This document shows, piece by piece, positions 15,731-23,343 of a DNA stretch of 64,000 bases (position 1 is its first letter; every line of letters starts with the position of its first letter). The DNA comes from Paenibacillus taiwanensis DSM 18679. Lineage in GTDB: Bacteria > Bacillota > Bacilli > Paenibacillales > Paenibacillaceae. Position numbers and translations under genes: made by a program. The notes below the pieces were generated by a model, which had not been told where the DNA came from, made no database searches, and saw nothing but the letters and a program-made list of their open reading frames with translations. Where the stretch lies: the NCBI RefSeq assembly GCF_000425125.1, contig NZ_KE384306.1, forward strand, positions 397,705-461,704, given 5' to 3'.

Positions 15731-17560
15731 ATGTTTATCCATCCGATCAACAAGGCTTCATCCGAATTTATCGGGATATCCTTACAAGCAAAGCAAAATG
15801 ATCTGACTACACAGCGATATCAACAACGGTCCAATGAGCGGGGCAAAAATTTGTCAGCGTTACAGTGCAAAAATCCTTTTGAAGTGGATAGCCCTGAAAG
15901 GGCTGCACAACGCCAACAATTTATTGATCCTAGAGACGGAATGGCACTAGAACGTATTTTAGGAAAAAGCGACTTATTTCCAATCAGCTTTTTTGAAAAG
16001 GGGCTGCAAGTCAGTAAGGCCATCTGTAGGGTGGAGATCCGTGATCGAACGGGAAGAGTCGAAGGATTTGGGACAGGCTTTCTCGTAACTCCCAATCTGC
16101 TGCTGACCAATAATCATGTCCTGCCTAATTCGGATACGACGTTATCCAGTATGGCGCAGTTTAATTATGAAATCGATCTGAACGGGAAAGAACGAGTCAT
16201 GCATAGCTTTCGATTGATGCCAGACCGGTTTTATATGACGAATGAGGAATTGGATTTTACGTTGGTAGCAGTTGAAGAGCAAGCTTCTGATGGAACCCCA
16301 TTAGCCGAATTCGGTTACTTGTCTTTGGTTAAACAAACAGGCAAGGTGCTGATTGGAGAATATGTGTCCATTATTCAGCATCCGTCTGGTGCACCCAAAG
16401 CAGTAGTCGTAAGAGAGAACAAAATAACAGATATGCTAGATAACTTTATTCACTATTCTGCTGATACTTTGCCAGGCTCATCAGGTTCTGCTGTATTTAA
16501 TGATGAATGGATGGTAGTTGCGCTCCATCATGCGGGTGTCCCTGATCCGAAAAATCCGGCGGAGTTTATTGCGAATGAAGGTGTCCGTATAAGCAGTATC
16601 CTCAAGTATATTGAAGAACAGAAGTCGAATCTAACCGCTCAACAGCAGCAGTATGTGGATCGTCTAACATTATCTGCTGAAGGGACTAGCCCAGAAGGAG
16701 AGAAGCTTGCAGTAGGAGAGGAATTAGGCCTGGTATGGTATGAGGGGTTAACCGGCCACGATAGCAAGTTTCTAGGTGACGCTCATGAAGTTCATCATCC
16801 TTCGTTTCGTACGGATCTCGAACCAGACCTGGCAAGGCTAAAACAAGGCGGCACCATTCTTCATTATACGCATTTCTCCATTGTGATGAGCAAATCTCGG
16901 CGACTCGCCTATTACACGGTAGTTGACATTGATGGCAGCCAATTAACTGATTATGACAGGGTAGATTGGCGCTATGATCCGCGTATTGATCGGATGTATC
17001 AATGTGGTAATGAATTGTACAAGGACAACCCTCTGGATCGAGGACATTTAGTAAGGAGAAGGGACCCGGTGTGGGGGAGAGCGGGAGCGCAAGCAAACAT
17101 CGATTCTTTTCATTTTACGAACTGTTCACCGCAGCATGAGAAATTTAATCAGCAGATATGGCTTGGGCTGGAGGATTATATTTTAAATCATATGAGTAAT
17201 ACGAAGCGCAAAGCCTCTGTATTTACGGGTCCTGTATTCCGTAAGGATGATATCTGGTATCGAAATGTTCAAATTCCTTCTGAATATTGGAAAATTGCTG
17301 TTATGGTCGATCATAACGACCGGCTATCGGTAACGGCATACCTCACATCCCAGTGGAGCTTGATTAAATATTTAGGAACGGCGAAGGAAGAAGAACCTGT
17401 GCTAGGCGCCTACAAAACATTTCAGGTTAAAGTTTCCTTGCTTGAGGCGTTGACGGGGCTGGATTTTGGAAATTTGCGTCTATACGACCGGCTAGATCTG
17501 AAGGAGTCTACATTCGGACAAGTTCCGATTGAGCGTTTTGACGATATACAGCTGATTTGA
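15731..17560 (+). CDS. Trypsin-like serine protease fused to NUC1-type endonuclease
   Basis: The 609-residue protein has no signal peptide or membrane helix. After about 70 residues comes a short helical segment with ALERILGKSDLFPISF, resembling the small adaptor domains of bacterial conflict proteins. A trypsin-fold protease (about 95-290) has His129 (LLTNNHVLP), Asp175 (ELDFTLV) and Ser251 (PGSSGSAVF). The C-terminal half (about 345-605) is a DNA/RNA non-specific endonuclease with DRGH at 436-439 and FTNCSPQHEKFNQQIW. The ATG at 15731 lies nine bases after GGAGG; a TTG at 15722 is in the SD. It is a single-gene unit next to DNA-damage genes. A defence or stress role is inference. Confidence 0.85.
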   Translation: MFIHPINKASSEFIGISLQAKQNDLTTQRYQQRSNERGKNLSALQCKNPFEVDSPERAAQRQQFIDPRDGMALERILGKSDLFPISFFEKGLQVSKAICRVEIRDRTGRVEGFGTGFLVTPNLLLTNNHVLPNSDTTLSSMAQFNYEIDLNGKERVMHSFRLMPDRFYMTNEELDFTLVAVEEQASDGTPLAEFGYLSLVKQTGKVLIGEYVSIIQHPSGAPKAVVVRENKITDMLDNFIHYSADTLPGSSGSAVFNDEWMVVALHHAGVPDPKNPAEFIANEGVRISSILKYIEEQKSNLTAQQQQYVDRLTLSAEGTSPEGEKLAVGEELGLVWYEGLTGHDSKFLGDAHEVHHPSFRTDLEPDLARLKQGGTILHYTHFSIVMSKSRRLAYYTVVDIDGSQLTDYDRVDWRYDPRIDRMYQCGNELYKDNPLDRGHLVRRRDPVWGRAGAQANIDSFHFTNCSPQHEKFNQQIWLGLEDYILNHMSNTKRKASVFTGPVFRKDDIWYRNVQIPSEYWKIAVMVDHNDRLSVTAYLTSQWSLIKYLGTAKEEEPVLGAYKTFQVKVSLLEALTGLDFGNLRLYDRLDLKESTFGQVPIERFDDIQLI

Positions 17561-17883
17561 TCGTAGTTCTATGCTTTTTAGGCTATAAATAGATGTGTGC
17601 TGCAAGATTGTAATGAGAGGTCAAACGGGAAACTGGCTGGCCTCTCAGTATTGTGAATAATAGTGTGCGTATATCAAGCTATCAAGCTAGCCGCTTTGCT
17701 TAAAGGGAACTTTGTTTATTTATCTTCATATCTTGCAGTATATCTTTCCTTTTGAGCTTTCGTAATTTGATTTTGGAATACATCTTTTTGAATAGTTACT
17801 TATGTTTAACGATAATAGGGTAGCGTTCAAGTTCTGTAACAAGTTGAAAATTGAAAATTAAAGGGAAATGTAATCAAAGAGGG

Positions 17884-17921
17884 TTCCACATAGTAGTTGC
17901 ATACTATGTGGAATTTTTTTT
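17884..17921 (+). terminator. Strong Rho-independent terminator
   Basis: A perfect 12-bp stem TTCCACATAGTA/TACTATGTGGAA with a 6-base loop is followed by eight T. Confidence 0.85.
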
Positions 17922-18060
17922 AATTTTTTTTGTTATTAAATTATTGTTTATAGGTCTTGATCATGTTCAGTCATTTTCATATAAAGCAAGACCTGCTTGC
18001 CCATCTCCAACAGTCATATAATGAAGCACGCCTCTGAGGGGATAATTCCATAATATTCAC

Positions 18061-18089
18061 TTGCATAACGAACAAGTGTTCTGTATATA
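18061..18089 (+). promoter_or_regulatory. Promoter of the Y-family polymerase operon
   Basis: TTGCAT (18061-18066) and TATATA (18084-18089) are separated by exactly 17 bases. A LexA box fills the spacer, so repressor binding would block RNA polymerase. Confidence 0.7.
18069..18082. promoter_or_regulatory. LexA (SOS) box
   Basis: CGAACAAGTGTTCT matches 13 of 14 positions of the Gram-positive LexA consensus CGAACRNRYGTTYC. It sits between the -35 and -10 elements. Confidence 0.85.
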
Positions 18090-18098
18090 ATATAAAAA

Positions 18099-18112
18099 AG
18101 AATGTACGTTCT
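18099..18112. promoter_or_regulatory. Second, weaker LexA-like box
   Basis: AGAATGTACGTTCT matches 11 of 14 consensus positions and starts ten bases after the -10 element, near the expected start site. Two boxes in tandem would give tighter repression. Confidence 0.5.
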
Positions 18113-18198
18113 CATTTTTGTTAATTGTATAAAAAGGTAGTCAAGTCCTAAAACAGTAAAGCGTGATACAAGGTTGTTGAATAATTGGAGGGCTTAAT

Positions 18199-19467
18199 GT
18201 GAGTCATAAACGTGAAAAGGTTATTTTTCTAGCCGACTGCGAAAGTTTTTATGCGAGCGTAGAGAAAGCGGAACATCCAGAATACAAAAATAAACCAGTA
18301 GCAGTAGCTGGTGACCCTACACGAAGGTCAGGTATTATTTTAGCCGCGTGCCCCATTGCGAAAAGTTATGGTGTGACGACAGCCGAACGGTTAGGAGAAG
18401 CACTCAACAAGTGTCCTGATCTTATTATTATGCGCCCTCGCATGCAGCATTATATCGATGTTTCTTTAATGATTACTCAAATATATGAGGATTTTACGGA
18501 TTTAGTTGAAGTGTTTAGTATTGATGAACAATTTTTAGATGTTACGGCAAGCCTGTCGATCTTTGGAGATCCGCTCACCATTGCTAAGGAGATTCAACAA
18601 CGGGTAATGATGCAAACAGGTGTCAGGATTCGTATCGGAATCAGCACCAACAAAATTTTGGCTAAAATTGCGACCGATATTTGGGCGAAGAAAAACAAAA
18701 GCGGCATTTTTACTTTACTACCATCTGATGTACCTAAAATGCTATGGCCGGAACCTGCTCACAAAATGTTCGGTGTCGGGTCGCGGATGAGCAAGCATTT
18801 TGCCAAATTAGGAATGGTGACGATTGGCGATGTTGCAACCACTCCACTGCCGCGGCTTAAAGATAAATTTCGAGCTCGCTTTGGCAAGCAGTCGGATATT
18901 CAAGCCGAGGTGATGTGGCGGACGGCGAACGGGCTAGATGATAGCCCGGTTACCCCGAGGACATTTCATACGCCGCCCAAATCTATCGGCCATATGATGA
19001 CCTTACCCCGAGATTATGCAGCTTCCGCAGAGATCGATACGATTTTGCTAGAACTGACGGAGGAAGTATGCCGCGATTGTCGGCTGAAAGGTTACATGGG
19101 ATGGGTTGTAACCGTGAGCTGTATGTGCAGTCCATATGAGGAGCCGACAGGCTTTTCTCGCCAAATGAAAATGCCAGATCCGTCAAACAATACGAATAAA
19201 GTATTTGAGATGGTAAAAACAATTTTTTATCAATATTGGGACCATATGCCTGTGCGCCGCGCGGGCGTTATGTTAAGCACGTTGGTGGATGATCAGCACT
19301 ATCAATTGACCCTTTTTGAGGATCAGGAGAAAACTCGAGCGTTGGATAAAGTTACCGATAACATAAAAACGCGATACGGCAGCGCAGCAATTGTAAGAGC
19401 TTCCTCCCTTACTCGTGCAGGTCAAGCGTTAGAAAGATCCATAAAGATTGGGGGACATTTTAAATGA
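18199..19467 (+). CDS. Y-family translesion DNA polymerase (UvrX/YqjW type)
   Basis: The 422-residue polymerase copies past damaged bases. The palm motifs FLADCESFYASVEKA and VFSIDEQFLDVT carry the metal-binding Asp and Asp-Glu pair. The finger segment RRSGIILAACPIAKSYGV is typical of the UvrX/YqjW branch rather than classic DinB. Helix-hairpin-helix (about 190-215) and little-finger (about 250-370) regions follow. GTG start with GGAGGG about six bases upstream. The promoter contains a LexA box. It overlaps the next gene by ATGA, like yqjW-yqjX and uvrX-yolD pairs. Confidence 0.92.
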   Translation: MSHKREKVIFLADCESFYASVEKAEHPEYKNKPVAVAGDPTRRSGIILAACPIAKSYGVTTAERLGEALNKCPDLIIMRPRMQHYIDVSLMITQIYEDFTDLVEVFSIDEQFLDVTASLSIFGDPLTIAKEIQQRVMMQTGVRIRIGISTNKILAKIATDIWAKKNKSGIFTLLPSDVPKMLWPEPAHKMFGVGSRMSKHFAKLGMVTIGDVATTPLPRLKDKFRARFGKQSDIQAEVMWRTANGLDDSPVTPRTFHTPPKSIGHMMTLPRDYAASAEIDTILLELTEEVCRDCRLKGYMGWVVTVSCMCSPYEEPTGFSRQMKMPDPSNNTNKVFEMVKTIFYQYWDHMPVRRAGVMLSTLVDDQHYQLTLFEDQEKTRALDKVTDNIKTRYGSAAIVRASSLTRAGQALERSIKIGGHFK

Positions 19468-19946
19468 GTAAAAAGCTGGAGCAGAACGGTCTTTGGGAGT
19501 CCAGTCGTATGATGTTGCCTCAGCATCGAGAAGCGTTGTTAAATAGGGATCGTGTAGTACCGCGTCTTACGACTAGCCGTCCTAAACAGGAAGATATGGC
19601 ATTGATACGTGATTATATTTTGCTTCCGATCATGCACACGCTAGTAACTAAAAAAATGTCCGAAATGAAAAATTCTTCGGAGACGCTAAAATCGCTGTAT
19701 GCCAAAGCAGCTCAAATTCTCGCCGTTCATATCCACAAAAACTTGTGCAAGGTGAAACAAGAAATGATGGAAAAAGAAATTCACATTTTACATGACGAAA
19801 AGCATGAAGATGTAATGGAGCTGCATTATTCCTATCGTGATTATGAAGATCGTTTAATTATAACAAAAGAATATATGAAGGCAGAAATAAGCAAGAGGTT
19901 AGCTCAATACACAGACAGCCTTATAGCCAAATTAAGTAACCCCTAA
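19464..19946 (+). CDS. YolD-like partner protein of the Y-family polymerase
   Basis: The 160-residue protein starts inside the polymerase stop codon (ATGA). Its N-terminus (LWESSRMMLPQHREALL) carries the W-x-s-x-MLPxHxE signature of YolD-like proteins, which accompany Y-family polymerases in Bacillus. The C-terminal half differs from YolD. It is a helical region with IHILHDEKHEDVMELHYSYR and is clearly homologous to the gene at 20128-20541. There is no membrane segment. Its role is probably a regulator or accessory of the polymerase; this is inferred from context. Confidence 0.7.
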   Translation: MSKKLEQNGLWESSRMMLPQHREALLNRDRVVPRLTTSRPKQEDMALIRDYILLPIMHTLVTKKMSEMKNSSETLKSLYAKAAQILAVHIHKNLCKVKQEMMEKEIHILHDEKHEDVMELHYSYRDYEDRLIITKEYMKAEISKRLAQYTDSLIAKLSNP

Positions 19947-20042
19947 ATAAGAAACTAAGCTATTGCATCACGCAGTGGTTTACTAATTAAGACGGCAGGC
20001 CACTGCAGCTATTAAGGCATGTTATACAACCCGTAAATCCAA

Positions 20043-20078
20043 AACAAGTAGTCGATCCCATGAGATCGACTACTTGTT
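20043..20078. terminator. Bidirectional terminator between convergent genes
   Basis: A perfect 15-bp stem AACAAGTAGTCGATC/GATCGACTACTTGTT has a 6-base loop. The minus-strand side is followed by TTGG and ATTT, the plus-strand side by ACAG, so it works best for the minus-strand gene. Confidence 0.75.
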
Positions 20079-20127
20079 ACAGAGGCTCTGCCATACGCGC
20101 TCCAGACTTGACCTTGTCCTAATTTAA

Positions 20128-20541
20128 TTACGGAGCGATTGTATTCGGTTGTTCCGCAGAATGAATGTGCAAGTAACGCTTCACTAGGCTAGTGACTTCA
20201 GTGCGCAGCAGACCACGCAGCATGTAGAAAGAATGCTCGTAGCCTCTGCACATGTAGTGTACACGTATACCATGAGTTTGTCGTTCTTCATCATATACTT
20301 TGATTCCTCTCTGTCTGAATTGCTTACGAATGCGATAGAGTTCTGCGGTCGCCTCGTCTTGAGCTTGGCGCAGACTTTCTATGTAAATGTAGGCCATCTT
20401 CAGCGAGGAAGAGGCTAGTCCGGCGATATCACGCTCCAGAACATCGAGGACTAGCGCTTGTAACACATACTGTTTGACGAGCAGTGCGTCGTCAGTGTGA
20501 TGGGGTAGCGTCCCTTGTGGGGAGGTTGGACGGGAGCTCAT
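20128..20541 (-). CDS. Paralogue of the YolD-like partner, SOS-box linked
   Basis: The 137-residue protein aligns over about 110 residues with the C-terminal part of the gene at 19464-19946. Shared features are LVKQYVLQALVL, IKVYDEERQTHGIRVHY and a CRGYEHSF segment matching YRDYEDRL. It lacks the N-terminal YolD-like signature, so this C-terminal region is a separate domain. The ATG follows AAAGGAGGCGTCAC. A LexA-like box lies 38 bases upstream. No known function; linkage to DNA-damage response is inferred. Confidence 0.7.
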   Translation of the reverse strand: MSSRPTSPQGTLPHHTDDALLVKQYVLQALVLDVLERDIAGLASSSLKMAYIYIESLRQAQDEATAELYRIRKQFRQRGIKVYDEERQTHGIRVHYMCRGYEHSFYMLRGLLRTEVTSLVKRYLHIHSAEQPNTIAP

Positions 20542-20578
20542 GTGACGCCTCCTTTATATCGTTATAATGAATATAATA

Positions 20579-20592
20579 CGAACTTATGTTCT
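20579..20592. promoter_or_regulatory. LexA-like box in divergent region (1)
   Basis: CGAACTTATGTTCT matches 12 of 14 positions of CGAACRNRYGTTYC. It lies upstream of the minus-strand YolD-partner paralogue in an AT-rich stretch rich in TATAAT-like hexamers. Confidence 0.65.
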
Positions 20593-20609
20593 TATTATAT
20601 TCAATATAA

Positions 20610-20623
20610 CGAACAAATATTCG
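20610..20623. promoter_or_regulatory. LexA-like box in divergent region (2)
   Basis: CGAACAAATATTCG matches 12 of 14 positions of the LexA consensus. It is 31 bases from the first box (about three helical turns) and closer to the DUF2164 gene. Confidence 0.55.
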
Positions 20624-20716
20624 ATTATCAAGCGGAAGTGAGTGCCAAAGGGAAGGAATGAGCAGGATATTGTCGAAGTGTATCAATGGGTTAGAACAAA
20701 GGAGCGTGGGCAGCAA

Positions 20717-20959
20717 ATGATGAAATTAACGAAGGAGCAACGAGAAGCGCTAGTGAGTGAAATTCAGTATTATTATGAGGTTGAACGATCAGAAACAATG
20801 GGCGAGCTTGCAGCAACGGACATATTGGAATTTATGCTGAAGACAATCGGTCCGCACGTTTACAATCAAGCATTGGAAGATGCGCGTAAGATGCTAAATG
20901 ATCGTTTTGCGGCTGTTGAGGATGAATTGTATGCGATGCACAAACGTGCAGTGAGATAA
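20717..20959 (+). CDS. DUF2164 family protein
   Basis: The 80-residue acidic protein begins MMKLTKEQREALVSEIQYYY and has GELAATDILEFMLKTIGPHVYNQ-type residues followed by a DARKML helix. This is the pattern of DUF2164, a small helical family of unknown function. The ATG at 20717 gives the family N-terminus; a GTG at 20642 would add 25 residues. AAGGAGC lies about 12 bases upstream of the chosen start. It is divergent from the SOS-linked paralogue and may share its LexA boxes. Confidence 0.75.
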   Translation: MMKLTKEQREALVSEIQYYYEVERSETMGELAATDILEFMLKTIGPHVYNQALEDARKMLNDRFAAVEDELYAMHKRAVR

Positions 20960-21036
20960 CACCAGTAGAAACAGGAATATTTTATATCCTGTTCAATAGT
21001 ATTCAATTACGATAATGTAGAATAAGCGCAGCTATA

Positions 21037-21075
21037 GCTGCTTCGCATACGGATACAGATGCGGAGCAGCTTGTT
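21037..21075 (+). terminator. Probable terminator after the DUF2164 gene
   Basis: A 12-bp stem GCTGCTTCGCAT/ATGCGGAGCAGC (one wobble pair) is followed by TTGTT. An earlier weaker hairpin AACAGG/CCTGTT lies near 20970-21000. Confidence 0.55.
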
Positions 21076-21239
21076 CGATTGTGGTCAGGAGGGAGCGCTG
21101 CACAAGGCATGGAGACGAGTGGAGTGGCATTTTTTCATATAGAGTATGGTTGGAGCCCTCGGAATCACGCAACACGGTGCAGCAGTCAGATCACATGTGT
21201 CGATTGGCGGGCTGCACAGATCAAGGGGTGTGGTATTGA

Positions 21240-21833
21240 TTGATCACTTGTGCACATCAAGTCGGTAAATGGAGTTTCCATGAGGCAGAGCAGCGTATAT
21301 TGACCTGGATTGCTGAAGATGAAATAAGGATGTCAGAATTACAGGCTGTGCGGGAGCTGAACCTGCCGGATTGGTGTATTGGAGCTGGATATGTGCGTAA
21401 TCTGGTATGGGACAAATTACATCGTTATGCAGAGCCTACACCTTTGAATGATGTTGATGTTGTTTATTACGATCCGTTATGTACACAGGAATCGATGGAG
21501 AAGTTATATGAGCAAGCGCTACAAGCAAAGCTGCCGTATCGAAAGTGGTCGTTTAAAAATCAAGCGCGTATGCATATGCTGAATGGGAACGAGCCATTCG
21601 TGTCTACGGCAGACGCTATGATGCATTGGCCAGAGCTGATGACGGCTGTAGGTGTACGAATGGAGCCTGATGGGGCGCTGACCTTCATATGCCCGTGGGG
21701 AGAGCAGGCTCTGCAAGACTTAATGGCGATGCACATTCGCCAGAGCCCCAAATTTAAGGATCGTGTATATTATGAAGCACGGGTACGCAATAAGGGTTGG
21801 CAAGTCACATGGCCCTATGTACGTATGAAATAG
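21240..21833 (+). CDS. Nucleotidyltransferase-fold protein (DUF925/NTP_transf_6)
   Basis: The 197-residue protein has the signature of the COG3575 family of putative nucleotidyltransferases: WCIGAGYVRNLVWDKLH, then LNDVDVVYYDP with the metal-binding DVD. Further segments are WSFKNQARMH, EPFVSTADAMMHWPE and KFKDRVYYEARVRNKGW near the end. Substrate is unknown. No ATG exists near the N-terminus. A TTG at 21240, nine bases after AAGGGGTG, keeps the full domain. A small unknown gene follows 53 bases later. Confidence 0.8.
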   Translation: MITCAHQVGKWSFHEAEQRILTWIAEDEIRMSELQAVRELNLPDWCIGAGYVRNLVWDKLHRYAEPTPLNDVDVVYYDPLCTQESMEKLYEQALQAKLPYRKWSFKNQARMHMLNGNEPFVSTADAMMHWPELMTAVGVRMEPDGALTFICPWGEQALQDLMAMHIRQSPKFKDRVYYEARVRNKGWQVTWPYVRMK

Positions 21834-21886
21834 GGAATTATAATTAGGGATAGACGAGATATTGTGAAAAATGGAGGGCGTGAGTG

Positions 21887-22177
21887 ATGAACCATGTACA
21901 ATTTGAGCGGATTGCAGAGGAAGGCAGCAAGGCTACCTATGAATTTCGTGCGGAAGGAGCAAGCGCCGATGAGATCGTGCAGGGTATGTTTGATATCGAT
22001 CTGGAGCGATACCGGAACATGGAAGCTGAGGGGCATGACGAGGCAATGAGTCAGGCTATCTACTGGCTGACACCCATTCAGAGCGATCAGCAGTATTGGC
22101 TCGGGATGCGGGTCTTTTTCCGAATATACAAGCATTACTTGGAGCAGGGCGTTTACATAGAACATCAAGATGCTTAG
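21887..22177 (+). CDS. Small acidic protein, unknown
   Basis: The 96-residue protein has no signal peptide or membrane helix. It reads as alpha/beta: VQFERIAEEGSKATYEFR, then DEIVQGMFDIDLERYRNM and QQYWLGMRVFFRIYKHYL. I do not recognise the family. The ATG at 21887 follows GGAGG by nine bases; a GTG one codon earlier is also possible. Codon use and a good SD suggest a real gene, perhaps cotranscribed with the nucleotidyltransferase. Confidence 0.6.
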   Translation: MNHVQFERIAEEGSKATYEFRAEGASADEIVQGMFDIDLERYRNMEAEGHDEAMSQAIYWLTPIQSDQQYWLGMRVFFRIYKHYLEQGVYIEHQDA

Positions 22178-22301
22178 ACACTGTGCCACTGATCCACAGG
22201 CGTGAACAAAGCCAACTAGGCATTTGGAGGGTGTGCTGCTTGGGGAGAGGGGGCCGTACAGCAGTGCGGTGTATGAGTATGGTCAGATGGAGGGGGATAT
22301 A

Positions 22302-22808
22302 ATGAAAATGACGTTGCACAAAGGGGAAGTGCTGTTTCATCAAGGGGACCCGGGCACTTATTTATACCGGATCGTAAGTGGGTTGTATAAAGTGACACGT
22401 TTGCATGAAAATGGAAATATTGTGTTGTTTAATATTTTATATCCAGGTGAGGTAGTGCCGCATCATTCATTGATTTCACCAAAAGACTTTCATGGCACAG
22501 CAACCGCTTTGACCAATGGAGAAGTAGAGCGTATTTCGGCGAAGGATTGGTATGCGGAATTGGCTATAAGCACAGACAAAGCATTAGATGCCGCCAAGCT
22601 GTTGCAAGAGAAGCTCCGGTTTATGCAGCAGCGTATCGATCATCTAACGATTGGATCACCAGCGGAACGACTGGAACTGCTGAAGAGGTGGATGAACAGC
22701 TATGCCAAAGAAGAACGTGTAACGGATCTGCTCACGCAAGAAGAGATCGGTCAATTTATAGGTGTTCGTCGTGAGACGGTAAATCGGCTTATTCGGCAAG
22801 GCGTATAG
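22302..22808 (+). CDS. Crp/Fnr-family transcription regulator (short form)
   Basis: The 168-residue protein has a cyclic-nucleotide-binding-type jelly roll (KGEVLFHQGDPGTYLYRIVSGLYKV-like residues in the first 30 codons), a dimer helix (KLLQEKLRFMQQRI) and a winged-helix motif TQEEIGQFIGVRRETVNRLI. It ends seven residues after the recognition helix begins to close (RLIRQGV), so the wing seen in Crp is missing. Cysteines that could hold an Fnr-type iron-sulfur cluster are absent. The ATG at 22302 follows GGAGGGGGA by five bases. Targets are unknown. Confidence 0.8.
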   Translation: MKMTLHKGEVLFHQGDPGTYLYRIVSGLYKVTRLHENGNIVLFNILYPGEVVPHHSLISPKDFHGTATALTNGEVERISAKDWYAELAISTDKALDAAKLLQEKLRFMQQRIDHLTIGSPAERLELLKRWMNSYAKEERVTDLLTQEEIGQFIGVRRETVNRLIRQGV

Positions 22809-22925
22809 ATCGAAATGATAAGAGCGTGAGTGCAGAATGCCTTATTTCAATTCATATGATGTCTACGTGCTGATAAGCATCGAGTAATGCAGAAGTGTAA
22901 AATGAGGTTCCTAAATAAAGCAAGC

Positions 22926-22960
22926 CAAAAAGACCGTTCCTTATCCTTATAGGACGGTCT
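22926..22960 (-). terminator. Terminator of the DUF898 gene
   Basis: AGACCG and CGGTCT plus TCCT/AGGA form an interrupted 10-bp stem. On the minus strand it is followed by five T, and it lies 35 bases after the DUF898 stop. Confidence 0.7.
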
Positions 22961-22995
22961 CTTGTGCATGAATGGACTAGCTGTACGTATGGATA

Positions 22996-23343
22996 CTATC
23001 TAAACTGGGTATGTTTTACTTTCCATTTTTCTAACGCAATAAACAACCAAAAACTGTAGATTCCGAATGTGATAATACATAATAGCCACCACTTGATCCA
23101 ATTGCCAAATAAACCAACTGCGGTTCCCGTAAACGCTAACCGTCGCCCCTCAATGACCGTATGCTCCACTTTCCAGCGATACAGCATAGTAAAGCTCCAC
23201 GGCAAACAAATGCCAAGCGTAAACACCGTCACCATAAATCCTAAAATTGTTAACCCGATGTACTGTAGCAATCCTCCGTCAAAATAAGAATCCCCACCCA
23301 CTTGATCCTGCGCATATGGACGCGCATTCATCGTCATACTCAT
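22996..23343 (-). CDS. DUF898-family membrane protein
   Basis: The 115-residue protein has two membrane-spanning regions, around residues 26-55 and 75-103. Each is followed by a W-K-V-x-H-T motif (RWKVEHTVIEGRRLAFTG and KWKVKHTQFR). The GRRLAFTG segment and the paired WKxxHT motifs fit the DUF898 (YjgN-like) family. This is a short single-unit version. SD is AAAAGGGG about eight bases before the ATG. Function unknown. Confidence 0.75.
   Translation of the reverse strand: MSMTMNARPYAQDQVGGDSYFDGGLLQYIGLTILGFMVTVFTLGICLPWSFTMLYRWKVEHTVIEGRRLAFTGTAVGLFGNWIKWWLLCIITFGIYSFWLFIALEKWKVKHTQFR

Larger units (their letters stand above)
17561..18198. other. Intergenic region with terminator and SOS promoter
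   Basis: The first 320 bases are AT-rich and hold no supported ORF; a GAGAGG/CCTCTC hairpin without a T tract lies near 17616-17646. The terminator at 17884-17921 follows. The LexA-controlled promoter of the Y-family polymerase is at 18061-18112. Confidence 0.5.
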
